Source: Sinorhizobium glycinis (lineage in GTDB: Bacteria > Pseudomonadota > Alphaproteobacteria > Rhizobiales > Rhizobiaceae). Taken from it: a stretch of DNA of 64,000 nt. The DNA is taken from positions 186,001-250,000 of the forward strand of contig NZ_LPUX01000062.1 of the NCBI RefSeq assembly GCF_001651865.1, written 5' to 3'. The notes under the pieces are model-generated. The model was not told the origin of the DNA and made no database searches. It saw only the letters and a program-made list of their open reading frames with translations. The translations under genes were made by a program, and so were the position numbers. Positions 1 through 8,794 of this stretch are shown here, piece by piece. Position 1 is the stretch's first letter. Each line of letters begins with the position of its first letter.

Positions 1-715
1 CCTGGAACGGCCAGACGATCGCCGCCGGCGCGCCTGAGGAGGCAAGCCATTTGCCCTTGGCGGACCAGGAAAGCGACTTCACCTTGGCAGGGTAGCCGGT
101 CATGCGCATGTGCCGCGCCTCGGCCCCCGGCTTCGCATCGAGCTTCCAGCCATGCAGCGCATTCTCCTGCATGGTGGTAACGACGAAGCGGCCGTCAGGC
201 GAAAAGCTGACGTCCGTATGCGCGCCCTTCCATTCAAGGTCGACCGGCTGGCCGGCCATTCCCACCCAGTGCAGCGACACGCCATTATAGCGCGCAACCG
301 CGATGCGCAGGCCCTTGGGGGCGAAGGCGATGCCCTCGACGGTGCGTTCCTCGGGGAATTCCTTCGTGGTGCCGTCGGCAAGGCGGACATAGCTCGTCTT
401 GCCATAGGCAAAGGCGACCGCCCTCTGCGGCCCGGCGGCGACTTTCGAAATCCATTTGCGCGGTGTCTCGGCGACAAGGCTCGCCGTTCCGTCGGCCGAA
501 ACGCGCATCACCTTGCCGTCCTCGCCGCCGGTCAAGAGCGTATCGGTTGCCTCGTCATAGGCCAGCGATAGCAGGCCGTCGTGCAGCTCGGTCGTCTTGT
601 GGCCCTGATCGAGACGGTGGATGGTGCCGGCGGCTCCGGCGAAAAAGGGAATGTCCTTGAGAAAGGCGACGCCGACGACGTGGCCTTCGAGATCGAGCGG
701 AGCGACGGTCGGCAT
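1..715 (-). CDS. WD40-repeat protein (3' end outside window)
   Basis: The minus strand reads open from an ATG at 715 to the left edge, giving about 238 residues with no stop. The translation begins MPTVAPLDLEGHVVGVAF and shows repeated beta-propeller phrases such as LLSLAYDEATDTLLTGGEDGKV, DVSFSPDGRFVVTTM and VKSLSWSAKGKWLASSG, typical WD40 blades. It lies 64 bp downstream of the CobW-type GTPase on the same strand, so the two are probably co-transcribed. WD40 proteins are scaffolds, so the sequence gives no catalytic clue. A link to metal handling is inferred only from the neighbour. Confidence 0.8.
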   Translation of the reverse strand, partial: MPTVAPLDLEGHVVGVAFLKDIPFFAGAAGTIHRLDQGHKTTELHDGLLSLAYDEATDTLLTGGEDGKVMRVSADGTASLVAETPRKWISKVAAGPQRAVAFAYGKTSYVRLADGTTKEFPEERTVEGIAFAPKGLRIAVARYNGVSLHWVGMAGQPVDLEWKGAHTDVSFSPDGRFVVTTMQENALHGWKLDAKPGAEARHMRMTGYPAKVKSLSWSAKGKWLASSGAPAAIVWPFQ

Positions 716-739
716 CAGTTGGCTAGGCTCTCTTGTTTC

Positions 740-785
740 AGCATGATCTGTTTCGGAAACCGGTGACCACTGTCCGGGATCATGC
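740..785. repeat. Dispersed rhizobial palindrome overlapping the GTPase stop codon
   Basis: Arms GCATGATC (741-748) and GATCATGC (778-785) flank a core containing AAACCGGTGACCACTGTCC. The core resembles those of the palindromes at 49922, 51184 and 57949. The right arm lies across the last codon and TGA stop of the GTPase gene, so the element supplies its stop codon. Confidence 0.65.
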
Positions 786-1877
786 CTGGACTTCGCATGC
801 CTTGAAGGTGCGCTCGAGCTTCTCGCGGTCGAGGTCTCGGCCGATGAAGACGAGGCGGGTCTCGCGCTTCTCGCCTTCCTTCCAAGGCCGCTGGTGGTCG
901 CCCTCGATGATCATGTGAACGCCCTGCACCACATAGCGCTCCGCATCGCCGGCAAAGGCGATGATGCCCTTGAGGCGCAGGATGTTCGGGCCGTCCGTCT
1001 GGGTGATCTTCTGGATCCACGGGAAGAAACGGTCCGGGTTCATCTCGCCGCCGCGCAACGAGATCGACTGCACCGTCACGTCGTGAATCGGAGACGGGGC
1101 ATGATCGTGGTGATGATGATGATGATCGTGGTCGTGATCATGGTGGTGATGGTCATGATCGTGATGATGATGGTCGTGATCGCAGTCGGGCCCACAGACG
1201 TGATCGTCATGCTCGTCGTGGTCGAGGAAGTGCGGATCGTTCTCCAGCGCCTTTTCGAGGTTGAAGGCGCCCTGGTCTAGTACTTTGCCGAGATCGATCT
1301 CCGACCGCTGCGTCCGGTAAATGCGGGCGGAGGGATTGATCACGCGAACGGTCGCCTCGATGCGCTCGAGTTCTTCGGGCGTCACGAGATCGGTCTTGTT
1401 GAGCAGCACCACATCGGCAAAGGCGATCTGGTCTTCCGCCTCGCGGCTGTCCTTCAGCCGGAGCGGCAGGTGCTTGGCATCGACGAGCGCGACGACGGCG
1501 TCGAGCTCGGTCTTGGCGCGCACGTCGTCATCCATGAAGAAGGTCTGGGCGACCGGCACCGGATCGGCAAGGCCGGTCGTCTCGACGATTATCGCGTCGA
1601 AGCGGCCGGGACGGCGCATCAGCCCCTCGACGACACGGATCAGGTCGCCGCGCACGGTGCAGCACACGCAACCGTTGTTCATCTCGTAGATTTCCTCGTC
1701 CGACTCGACGATCAGGTCGTTGTCGATGCCGATCTCGCCGAATTCGTTGACGATGACCGCATATTTGCGGCCGTGATTTTCGCTGAGGATGCGGTTGAGC
1801 AGCGTCGTCTTGCCGGCGCCGAGATAGCCCGTGAGCACGGTGACGGGGATCGGCTTCTGCGTGGTCGTTTCGGTCAT
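780..1877 (-). CDS. COG0523 (CobW/ZNG1-type) metal-binding GTPase
   Basis: This 365-residue G3E-family GTPase is probably a zinc metallochaperone or metal-homeostasis protein. It has a Walker A GYLGAGKTT (residues 17-25), the family metal motif CVCC (Cys70, Cys72, Cys73), the guanine motif NKTD and a CobW C-terminal domain. A loop around residues 219-262 is almost entirely His and Asp, an extra metal-binding segment. The ATG at 1877 is chosen because MTETTTQKPIPVTVLTGYLG is the normal family N-terminus; an upstream extension in frame has no homologous look. The WD40 gene follows. I saw no convincing Zur box upstream. Cobalamin synthesis (true CobW) is less likely because no cob genes are near. 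Confidence 0.9.
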   Translation of the reverse strand: MTETTTQKPIPVTVLTGYLGAGKTTLLNRILSENHGRKYAVIVNEFGEIGIDNDLIVESDEEIYEMNNGCVCCTVRGDLIRVVEGLMRRPGRFDAIIVETTGLADPVPVAQTFFMDDDVRAKTELDAVVALVDAKHLPLRLKDSREAEDQIAFADVVLLNKTDLVTPEELERIEATVRVINPSARIYRTQRSEIDLGKVLDQGAFNLEKALENDPHFLDHDEHDDHVCGPDCDHDHHHHDHDHHHHDHDHDHHHHHHDHAPSPIHDVTVQSISLRGGEMNPDRFFPWIQKITQTDGPNILRLKGIIAFAGDAERYVVQGVHMIIEGDHQRPWKEGEKRETRLVFIGRDLDREKLERTFKACEVQA

Positions 1878-1990
1878 GGGAGCCTCGAGGATTGGCGATG
1901 CGCCGCGGGCATCTTGCGTTGGGGTCTCATATAGGAGATGGCGCGGCGATGCGCAAATGTGCGGCGCGCCTTTTCGCCGCCGTGAACCGC

Positions 1991-2782
1991 TCAGGCAAAG
2001 TCGTCGATCTCGAAGGCCTGCACGTCCCTGAGCAGTTCGATGATGCCGCCGACCGCATGGCCGAGGAGAGCCTCGCCGCGCTCCGCCGTGGCGGCGGCCG
2101 CATCGCCGGCCACGCCCACCCGGCTGAGATCCGACATCTTCCAACCGAAGGCATGCGGTCCATAGGCGCGCAGATGCTTGAACCGGTGCTGGAACTCGCT
2201 CTGGCGGGAAGGGAAGAGGCGGGCCTTTGCCATGTCCACCCTGTCCGGGTGGAGTGCCAGCATCACCGAAGTCTCGATGTCGCCGCCATGGATGTCGACC
2301 GCCTTGTCCTCATCGCTTATCCAGCCCGCCGGCTGCCCGAAACGGGTCCAGCCCGTCGCGACCGCAAGCATTCCGAAGCGCACTCGCGCTTCGGTTGCCA
2401 CGATGGTCATCAGCGGGGAATTGCCGCCATGCGCATTGAGCATCACGAACTTGCGGATGCCGAGCCGATTAATGTCTTCCGCGATGCCGAGCCAGCGCGA
2501 GATCGCTTCGTCATAGGCAAGCGTCCGGGTTCCGGCGACGTCCATATGTTCGATCGAATAGCCGACGGGCTCCACCGGCAGGAAGGTCGCGGGCAGGTCA
2601 CGGGGCAGCCCTGCAATGACCCGACGGACGATGCCTTCGGCGATCAGCCGATCGGTTTCGAAGGGCAGATGCGGCCCGTGCTGCTCATGCGCGCCGAGCG
2701 GCAGAACGGCGATCCAACCCCGCCGTCCGGCGGGAGCGAGATCGGCGGGATTGTCGTCCCAGCGGGGCTTCGGCAGCGACAT
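1991..2782 (-). CDS. Creatininase-family amidohydrolase
   Basis: 263 residues. The family hydrolyses cyclic or linear amide bonds with two divalent metals. Visible metal-ligand motifs are LPLGAHEQHGPHLPFETD near residue 28, NAHGGN near 117 and IHGGDIETS near 164. Members include creatininase, the mycofactocin peptidase MftE and formamide hydrolases of riboflavin/F420 metabolism, and the sequence does not say which. No mycofactocin genes are present. It is divergent from the MarR gene at 2896 across about 110 bp, an arrangement often seen for a regulator and its target. Confidence 0.85.
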   Translation of the reverse strand: MSLPKPRWDDNPADLAPAGRRGWIAVLPLGAHEQHGPHLPFETDRLIAEGIVRRVIAGLPRDLPATFLPVEPVGYSIEHMDVAGTRTLAYDEAISRWLGIAEDINRLGIRKFVMLNAHGGNSPLMTIVATEARVRFGMLAVATGWTRFGQPAGWISDEDKAVDIHGGDIETSVMLALHPDRVDMAKARLFPSRQSEFQHRFKHLRAYGPHAFGWKMSDLSRVGVAGDAAAATAERGEALLGHAVGGIIELLRDVQAFEIDDFA

Positions 2783-2895
2783 TTCCGTTCGGTCCTCCGC
2801 GTCGATTGTCGTAAAATCGTTATTTGAGTCATAGAGTTCGTAATCTCAAGCTGTATTGCTATAAAGGCAGTGTAAGGGATTCGGCGGGAGGTCCA

Positions 2896-3399
2896 ATGGG
2901 CAAGAAGAGCAAAGCCGAAAAGAAGGCCAAGAACGGCAGGAAGAGAGACGAACCAGCTGCAGAAGTGCATGACCACGACCTTGCTACGCTGCTTGTCCAG
3001 GCTGCCCGCTCGATGCGCACCGTGCTCTCCCGCAACCTCGTTGAAAGTGGTCTCTATGCGGGCCAGGACGGCGTCATGCTTGCCCTTGCCGAAACGGACG
3101 GCCTGACCGCCGGAGCGCTCGCAGCCAGGCTCGGTGTCAAGGCGCCGACCATGACGCGCACGATCGGCCGCATGGAGGCCCAGGGTTTCCTCGAGCGAAG
3201 GCCGGACGAGGACGACGCGCGGCTGACCAAGGTCTTCCTGACGGCCTCGGGGCGCGACCGCCTGCAGGCGATCGTCGAGGCCGGCCAGCATTCCGAAAAT
3301 CTCGCCACGCGCGGTCTCACCGACAAGCAGGTGCGCACACTTCTGAAACTCCTGCGCGTGGTCGACAGCAACCTTCAGGCGGCGCGCGGCGCCGACTGA
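2896..3399 (+). CDS. MarR-family transcriptional regulator
   Basis: 167 residues: a lysine-rich N-terminal tail (MGKKSKAEKKAKNGRKRDE) followed by a winged-helix MarR domain with LTAGALAARLGVKAPTMTRTIGRMEAQGFLERRPDEDDARLTKVFLTASG as recognition helix and wing. The ATG at 2896 is preceded by GGGAGG (2886-2891); an in-frame start at 2824 lacks a ribosome site. It probably controls the divergent creatininase gene or itself. Ligand unknown. Confidence 0.88.
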   Translation: MGKKSKAEKKAKNGRKRDEPAAEVHDHDLATLLVQAARSMRTVLSRNLVESGLYAGQDGVMLALAETDGLTAGALAARLGVKAPTMTRTIGRMEAQGFLERRPDEDDARLTKVFLTASGRDRLQAIVEAGQHSENLATRGLTDKQVRTLLKLLRVVDSNLQAARGAD

Positions 3400-3436
3400 C
3401 GCACGCCTTTAGCGCACTTCCCGATTGCAGCGGCGA

Positions 3437-3462
3437 TTTAAACAGTTTAAAGAGGGTTTAAA
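3437..3462. promoter_or_regulatory. Three phased TTTAAA boxes before the LacI gene
   Basis: TTTAAA occurs at 3437, 3446 and 3457; the first two form the near-palindrome TTTAAACAGTTTAAA. They sit 35-60 bp upstream of the LacI-family start and stand out in GC-rich DNA, which suits an autoregulatory operator. Inference only. Confidence 0.4.
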
Positions 3463-3496
3463 ACGGGCCGAGAAATCGACGGGCACGGGGGGCACG

Positions 3497-4519
3497 GTGG
3501 CGCAGAAGGTCAAGCTTTCGACAATCGCGGAAACTCTCGGACTTTCGACGGCGACCGTATCCCTGGCATTGCGAGACAGCCCGCTTGTGGCGATCGCCAC
3601 CCGCGAGAAGATCAAGGAACAGGCGCGCGCCCTCGGCTACATCTACAATCGCCGCGCTGCCAGCCTCAGGACCTCGCGCTCCGGCATCATCGGCGTCGTC
3701 GTCCACGACATCATGAACCCGTTCTACGGCGAGATCCTGAAATCGATCGAGGCGGAACTCGATCGCGACAAGCAGACCTTCATTCTTTCCAATCACTACG
3801 ATTCCGTCGACAAGCAGCGCGATTTCATCGAAACGCTGCTGCAGCTTGGCGGTGACGGCGTCATCATGTCGCCGGCGATCGGCACGCCGCCGGAGGATAT
3901 CCAGCTGGCCGAGGACAACGGCATGCCGGCGATCCTGATCGCCCGTTCGATCGAGGGGCTCGACGTGCCGATCTTCCGCGGCGACGACGCCTACGGCATC
4001 GCGCTTGCCACCAACCACCTGATCGGCCTCGGCCACCGCTGCATCGCGATGGTTGGCGGTACCGACCAGACCTCCACGGGGCGCGACCGCTACCAAGGCT
4101 ATGTCAATGCCTTGCGCAAGGCGAATATCGAGGTCGATCCGGACCTGCGAATCCCAGGACCCCGTTCGAAGCAGGGCGGCTTCGAGGCGGCCGTGCATCT
4201 TCTGTCGCTGCCGCAGAAGCCCACCGCGGTGGTCTGCTGGAACGACCTGGTGGCGATCGGCATGATGAACGGCATCGCCCGCGCCGGCCTCGTGCCGGGC
4301 GTCGATATATCGGTCACCGGTTACGACGATCTCGAGGAAGCCTCGATCGCGACGCCGGCGCTGACGACCGTCTGGAACGGCCAGGCGGAAGTCGGCCGCA
4401 GCGCGGCCCGCGCGCTGCTAGACAAGCTTTCGGGCAGCCACGAGCCGGACGGCATCCACCTGATCAAGCCGGAAATGCGCATCCGCCAGTCGACCGGTCC
4501 GCTCCGCGTAACGGCTTGA
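3497..4519 (+). CDS. LacI-family transcriptional regulator
   Basis: 340 residues from a GTG at 3497 (VAQKVKLSTIAETLGLSTATVSLALRDSPLVA). The N-terminal HTH and hinge (residues 1-60) are followed by a periplasmic-binding-protein-like effector domain with GIIGVVVHDIMNPFYGEI and a C-terminal DISVTGYDDLEEASIATPALTTV segment. The GTG is preferred over an in-frame start at 3425 because the HTH of LacI proteins lies at the very N-terminus. It is followed after 76 bp by a 2-hydroxyacid dehydrogenase on the same strand, a plausible target. The effector is probably a sugar or sugar acid but cannot be read from sequence. Confidence 0.92.
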   Translation: MAQKVKLSTIAETLGLSTATVSLALRDSPLVAIATREKIKEQARALGYIYNRRAASLRTSRSGIIGVVVHDIMNPFYGEILKSIEAELDRDKQTFILSNHYDSVDKQRDFIETLLQLGGDGVIMSPAIGTPPEDIQLAEDNGMPAILIARSIEGLDVPIFRGDDAYGIALATNHLIGLGHRCIAMVGGTDQTSTGRDRYQGYVNALRKANIEVDPDLRIPGPRSKQGGFEAAVHLLSLPQKPTAVVCWNDLVAIGMMNGIARAGLVPGVDISVTGYDDLEEASIATPALTTVWNGQAEVGRSAARALLDKLSGSHEPDGIHLIKPEMRIRQSTGPLRVTA

Positions 4520-4595
4520 TCCATTTCGGCGAGTCGGAACAGGATGCGGGGAGCGATCGTCCGCTTTTTCGTCACGCTCCGGAAAGGGAACCTTG

Positions 4596-5558
4596 ATGAG
4601 CCGTCCTAAAATCCTCGTGCCCGGCAAGATCAACCCGCGCATCCTCCAACGATTGCCGGAGATGTTCGAGATCGTGCGCATCGAGCGCGCCGATGCGGCC
4701 CTGGTGACGGCGGACATGGCGGATGTCGCCGGCATTGCGGTCTCGGGGCGCCTGCCGACAGAATTGATGGATGCCTTCCCTCGGCTCGAAATCGTCGGGA
4801 ATTTCGGCGTCGGCTATGACGGAGTCGATGTCACCCGTGCGGCGGCGCGCGGCATCGTCGTCACCAACACGCCGGACGTGCTGACGGAGGAGGTCGCCGA
4901 TACGGCGATCGGGCTGCTCCTCAACACGGTGCGCCAGCTGCCGCAGGCGGAGCAATGGTTGCGTCAGGGCCGCTGGGTTCGCGACGGCGCCTTTCCATTG
5001 TCGCCGCTGTCGCTTAGGGGCCGGAAGGTCGGTCTTTTCGGCCTTGGCAGGATCGGTCTGGCAATCGCCCGCCGGCTTGAGGCGTTCCGCGTGTCGATCG
5101 CCTATCACACGCGCACCCCGCGCGAAGACCTTGCCTTCGCCTATTATCCGAGCCTGTTGAGCCTCGCCGAGGCGGTCGACACGCTGATCGTGATTGTGCC
5201 GGGGACCCCGAGCACCGCGAAGGCGGTCAATGCGGACGTTTTCGCCGCGCTTGGCCCGCAGGGGGTCGTGATCAATGTCGGCCGCGGTTCGACGCTGGAC
5301 GAGACCGCTCTCATCGCGGCGCTCCGGAGCGGCACTATCGCTGGTGCGGGGCTCGATGTTTTCGAAAACGAACCGCATGTGCCCGAGGCGCTGATTGCTC
5401 TTGCGAACGTCTCACTGCTGCCGCATGTCGCGTCCGCATCGGTCGCCACCCGCAATGCCATGGCCGATCTGGTCGTCGACAATCTGAAGGCCTGGTTTTC
5501 AACCGGACGAGCGCTCACTCCGGTCGCCGAGACGCCGTTCGAGCGTAAAGACCGATAG
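4596..5558 (+). CDS. D-2-hydroxyacid dehydrogenase (glyoxylate/hydroxypyruvate reductase-like)
   Basis: 320 residues, D-isomer-specific 2-hydroxyacid dehydrogenase family. It shows the Rossmann motif GLFGLGRIG, the catalytic Arg in NVGRGSTLDE, Glu in DVFENEPHVP and His in LLPHVASAS. This is the complete Arg-Glu-His set, so the enzyme should be active, probably reducing glyoxylate, hydroxypyruvate or a sugar-derived 2-keto acid with NAD(P)H. The ATG at 4596 has GGAAAGGGAA just upstream; a TTG one codon earlier is less likely. It lies downstream of the LacI gene and ends 6 bp from the convergent hydrolase gene. Confidence 0.9.
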   Translation: MSRPKILVPGKINPRILQRLPEMFEIVRIERADAALVTADMADVAGIAVSGRLPTELMDAFPRLEIVGNFGVGYDGVDVTRAAARGIVVTNTPDVLTEEVADTAIGLLLNTVRQLPQAEQWLRQGRWVRDGAFPLSPLSLRGRKVGLFGLGRIGLAIARRLEAFRVSIAYHTRTPREDLAFAYYPSLLSLAEAVDTLIVIVPGTPSTAKAVNADVFAALGPQGVVINVGRGSTLDETALIAALRSGTIAGAGLDVFENEPHVPEALIALANVSLLPHVASASVATRNAMADLVVDNLKAWFSTGRALTPVAETPFERKDR

Positions 5559-5564
5559 GAGCGG

Positions 5565-6320
5565 CTATTCGCCCTTGCTTTCTCGATAGGCGCGCACCGC
5601 ATCGCCGAAAGCCTTGAAAAGGGCGGCGGAGGGGCCGTCGGTCCGGACCCAATATTCCGGATGCCACTGGACGCCGACGGCGAATGCCTTGGCACCGATG
5701 ACCGATACGGCCTCGATCGTTCCGTCGTCGGCGACGGCCTCAACCGCAAGACGCGGGGCTGTTGCGGCGATCGCCTGGCGATGCAGCGAGTTGACCCGGA
5801 TCCGGCCGGCGCCGAGGACGGGAGCGAGGCAGCTTCCCTCTTTGACGACAACGTCCTGGCGGATGCCGTAGGCGATGTCGAGATCGGGCACGTCCGGCTT
5901 GCGATGATCCGAAATTCCCGGCAGGTCCTGAATTTCTGTTGCGAGCGTGCCACCGAGGGCGACATTGAGTTCCTGAATGCCGCGGCAGATGGCGAGCAGC
6001 GGGACGCCGCGCTCGAGCGCCCGGCGGATCAGCGGGAGGCTGGTCGCATCGCGGCCCGGATCGAAAGGTCCATCCGCGTCCGTTGCCGCTCTGCCGTAAA
6101 GCGACGGATGGACGTTGGAGCGGGCGCCGCTCGCGAGCACGCCGTCGACCCGGTCGAGGATTTCGTCGGTGTCGTTGCCGGTTTCGAGCGCCGGAACGAG
6201 GAAAGGCATGACGCCCGCCCCCTCGACGGCCGCACGCACATATTGATGGGCGACCACGTGCCAGACATTGCCGTCGAACTCGCGGAAATCGCAGGGGATG
6301 GCAACGACAGGTTTCGACAT
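5565..6320 (-). CDS. Gamma-glutamyl-gamma-aminobutyrate hydrolase family protein (peptidase C26)
   Basis: 251 residues with a class-I glutamine amidotransferase-like fold. The nucleophile elbow is AICRGIQELN and the His-Glu pair is in VGVQWHPEYW, so the Cys-His-Glu triad is intact. The best-known relative, PuuD, hydrolyses gamma-glutamyl-GABA in putrescine breakdown. No other puu genes are here, so the substrate is uncertain. Tandem ATGs at 6323 and 6320 follow GGAGTTTG; 6320 gives better spacing. It is convergent with the 2-hydroxyacid dehydrogenase. Confidence 0.88.
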   Translation of the reverse strand: MSKPVVAIPCDFREFDGNVWHVVAHQYVRAAVEGAGVMPFLVPALETGNDTDEILDRVDGVLASGARSNVHPSLYGRAATDADGPFDPGRDATSLPLIRRALERGVPLLAICRGIQELNVALGGTLATEIQDLPGISDHRKPDVPDLDIAYGIRQDVVVKEGSCLAPVLGAGRIRVNSLHRQAIAATAPRLAVEAVADDGTIEAVSVIGAKAFAVGVQWHPEYWVRTDGPSAALFKAFGDAVRAYRESKGE

Positions 6321-6668
6321 CATCAAACTCCAAAATCATCGTATGGAAAAGCCTTGCCGCCAGAGCGAGGTCAAAGTCAACCGCGGAGAAGTACCCGTTT
6401 GGCAAGTGTGCTCGACCCCGCATTCGCAGGGTCGATGAATCCTGAAAAGCGGCGCCGACGCCGGCCGCCGCGATCGACGCGGGAACTTGCCGGCATCGGC
6501 GTTCGACTATGCCGCAGCCTGGCGGGGCGGGTTTTCGTTGCGAAGGGCCGCCGCTTTGTGTATGCGGAAGCTAAAGGACCGCTCTCTCGTCTTGTCGCGG
6601 AGCGGTTCCGACAGCGGGTCAAAGCGAACCGCCGAAAGGCGGTGCCACAGCATTCTGGAGAACTGGAG

Positions 6669-6893
6669 ATGGCAGAGCATCACACGGGACCGGCCGAGAC
6701 GGGCGCCCCGATGGATTATTCCGAGCATGAGAAGACCTACAAGTTCTTTCTCAACGCAACGAAATACGGCACGCTGTTTTGCGTTGCCCTGCTGATCGCC
6801 ATGGCCGCCGGCTTCTTCACCACTATGGGCTTCATCAGCTCCGTCGTGCTGTTCATCCTTCTCAACGTCGCCGGCTACTTTTTCCTGCGCTGA
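6669..6893 (+). CDS. aa3-type cytochrome c oxidase subunit IV
   Basis: 74 residues matching the small bacterial oxidase subunit IV family: a soluble N-terminus with MDYSEHEKTYKFF followed by two membrane helices (about residues 33-52 and 55-72). It is a structural, non-catalytic subunit of the alphaproteobacterial aa3 oxidase. GGAG at 6657-6660 lies 8 nt before the ATG. It stands alone, far from ctaCDE, which is usual in rhizobia. The 348 bp on its left (6321-6668) hold no recognisable gene. Confidence 0.88.
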   Translation: MAEHHTGPAETGAPMDYSEHEKTYKFFLNATKYGTLFCVALLIAMAAGFFTTMGFISSVVLFILLNVAGYFFLR

Positions 6894-6918
6894 GCGGCCT
6901 CTCCGACATTTCCTTTCG

Positions 6919-6950
6919 AAGGCGGGGGAGGAGGACGCCCCTGCCTTTGT
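6919..6950 (+). terminator. Hairpin terminator after the oxidase subunit gene
   Basis: AAGGCGGGG (6919-6927) pairs with CCCCTGCCTT (6938-6947), one G-U pair, 25 nt after the stop codon. The T-run after it is weak. Confidence 0.5.
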
Positions 6951-7099
6951 CTCCGGATGCGATCCGGTACTTACCTCACCGCGTGAGGAGCGTTTTTTCG
7001 ACGGCGGGCTCCGCCTTCGAAGGAAGAGTGCCTGTCGCCGCAGCGACGTGTGCCTTGCACAATCCTCGCTGCAGCGCTTCGAAATGGTGCATGGCTTCT

Positions 7100-7127
7100 C
7101 TCCTTGAATCGGGCCCGATTCAAGGAG
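7100..7127. promoter_or_regulatory. 28-bp perfect palindrome upstream of pntAA
   Basis: CTCCTTGAATCGGG is followed at once by its exact reverse complement, with no loop, about 100 bp before pntAA. Lack of loop and T-run argues against a terminator. It suits a dimeric operator or a cruciform. Confidence 0.45.
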
Positions 7128-7226
7128 CCAGCATTCGGGGCGGCTCGGTTCAAGCGGCCGGCTCGGCAGTCGAACATGTACCCGCATTTCAGGGAGGGCC
7201 TGGTTGTGGGGCGGAGAGGGGGAGTA

Positions 7227-8375
7227 TTGAGCCAGATTGTCTTTATTGCCAAGGAATCGGATCCGGGTGAGCCGCGCGTTGCGGGCTCCGTCGAGAGCGT
7301 CAAGAAGTTGAAATCACTCGGCTTCGACGTCGTTGTCGAGGCCGGCGCGGGATTGCATTCCCGCGTTCCGGATGCCGAATACGAAAAAGCCGGTGCCCGG
7401 ATCGGAAGCGCCGCCGATGCGAAAGAGGCCGACGTCGTCCTCAAGGTGCGCCGGCCGAGTCCGCAAGAGATCGCCGGATACCGGTCGGGGGCGATCGTCA
7501 TCGCCATCATGGACCCCTACGGCAACGAGGAGGCGATCGCCGCCATGGCGGGCGCCGGACTCACCGCCTTTGCCATGGAACTGATGCCGCGCATCACCCG
7601 GGCGCAATCGATGGACGTGCTTTCCAGCCAGGCGAACCTCGCCGGCTACCAGGCGGTGGTCGATGCGGCCCATGAATACGACCGGGCCCTGCCGATGATG
7701 ATGACGGCGGCCGGCACCGTGCCGGCGGCGAAGGTGTTCGTCATGGGCGCCGGTGTCGCCGGCCTGCAGGCGATCGCCACGGCGCGGCGAATGGGTGCCA
7801 TGGTGTCGGCCACCGACGTGCGCCCCGCCGCCAAGGAGCAGGTCGCCTCGCTCGGCGCCAAGTTCATCGCCGTCGAGGACGAGGAGTTCAAGGCGGCCGA
7901 GACCGCCGGCGGCTATGCCAAGGAAATGTCGAAGGACTACCAGGTCAAGCAGGCGGCGCTCGTCGCCGAGCACATCGCCAAGCAGGACATCGTCGTCACC
8001 ACGGCGCTGATCCCGGGCCGGCCGGCGCCGCGGCTGGTGACCCGCGAGATGCTTGACGCCATGAAGCCCGGCTCGGTCGTGGTTGACCTCGCCGTCGAGC
8101 GCGGCGGCAATGTCGAGGGGGCGGAAGCCGGCAAGGTCGTCGAACTCGGCGGTGTCAAGGTCGTCGGCCACCTGAACGTGCCGGGCCGCATCGCCGCCTC
8201 CGCCTCGCTGCTCTATGCCAAGAACCTCGTCACCTTCCTGGAGACCATGGTTTCGAAGGAGACGAAGGCCTTGGCGCTCAACATGGAGGACGAGCTCGTC
8301 AAGGCGACGGCGCTGACCCACGGCGGCGCCGTGGTGCATCCGGCCTTCGGCGGCGCGAACGGGGGGGACAAGTGA
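7227..8375 (+). CDS. pntAA: NAD(P) transhydrogenase subunit alpha part 1
   Basis: 382 residues from a TTG at 7227 ([21 protein letters not shown]) with AGAGGGGGAG directly upstream. This is the NAD(H)-binding domain I of proton-translocating transhydrogenase, related to alanine dehydrogenase: [25 protein letters not shown], and the dinucleotide motif [20 protein letters not shown]. It works with PntAB and PntB to make NADPH from NADH using the proton gradient. The TTG is chosen because 59 upstream in-frame residues derive from the repeat-containing leader and do not resemble the family. The stop overlaps the pntAB start (TGATG). Confidence 0.93.
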   Translation: MSQIVFIAKESDPGEPRVAGSVESVKKLKSLGFDVVVEAGAGLHSRVPDAEYEKAGARIGSAADAKEADVVLKVRRPSPQEIAGYRSGAIVIAIMDPYGNEEAIAAMAGAGLTAFAMELMPRITRAQSMDVLSSQANLAGYQAVVDAAHEYDRALPMMMTAAGTVPAAKVFVMGAGVAGLQAIATARRMGAMVSATDVRPAAKEQVASLGAKFIAVEDEEFKAAETAGGYAKEMSKDYQVKQAALVAEHIAKQDIVVTTALIPGRPAPRLVTREMLDAMKPGSVVVDLAVERGGNVEGAEAGKVVELGGVKVVGHLNVPGRIAASASLLYAKNLVTFLETMVSKETKALALNMEDELVKATALTHGGAVVHPAFGGANGGDK

Positions 8376-8785
8376 TGGCGAACGAACTTCTGGACAAGGC
8401 ATTGACCGACCTCGAACGGGCGGTCGAGGCGGTCAGGACCGCCGCCGAATACGTGCCGGATGCGGCCGGCGCCGTGGCGCATGGCGCGACCGGCGGGGCG
8501 ATCGACCCCTTCGTCTTCCGGCTGGCGATCTTCGTCCTGGCGATTTTCGTCGGCTACTACGTCGTCTGGTCCGTGACGCCGGCGCTGCACACGCCCCTGA
8601 TGGCGGTCACCAACGCGATCTCCTCGGTGATCGTCGTCGGTGCGCTCCTGGCGGTCGGGATCTCCGCTTCCGGGCTCGCCACAGGCTTCGGCTTCGTCGC
8701 TTTGGTGCTCGCCTCCGTCAACATCTTCGGCGGCTTCCTCGTCACCCAGCGCATGCTCGCCATGTACAAGAAAAAAGACAAGTGA
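8375..8785 (+). CDS. pntAB: NAD(P) transhydrogenase subunit alpha part 2
   Basis: 136 residues; the membrane segment that is fused to PntAA in enteric bacteria but separate in alphaproteobacteria. A soluble N-terminus (about 50 residues) is followed by three hydrophobic helices, including [20 protein letters not shown], and a KKKDK tail. The ATG at 8375 overlaps the pntAA stop by one base, indicating translational coupling, and pntB begins 9 bp after its stop. Confidence 0.93.
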   Translation: MANELLDKALTDLERAVEAVRTAAEYVPDAAGAVAHGATGGAIDPFVFRLAIFVLAIFVGYYVVWSVTPALHTPLMAVTNAISSVIVVGALLAVGISASGLATGFGFVALVLASVNIFGGFLVTQRMLAMYKKKDK

Positions 8786-8794
8786 GGCGAGCCG

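Noticed and set aside
1096..1185. Simple-sequence tract of GTGATG-type repeats resembling a microsatellite
   Set aside because: It encodes the His/Asp loop of the GTPase in frame, so it is explained by coding function.
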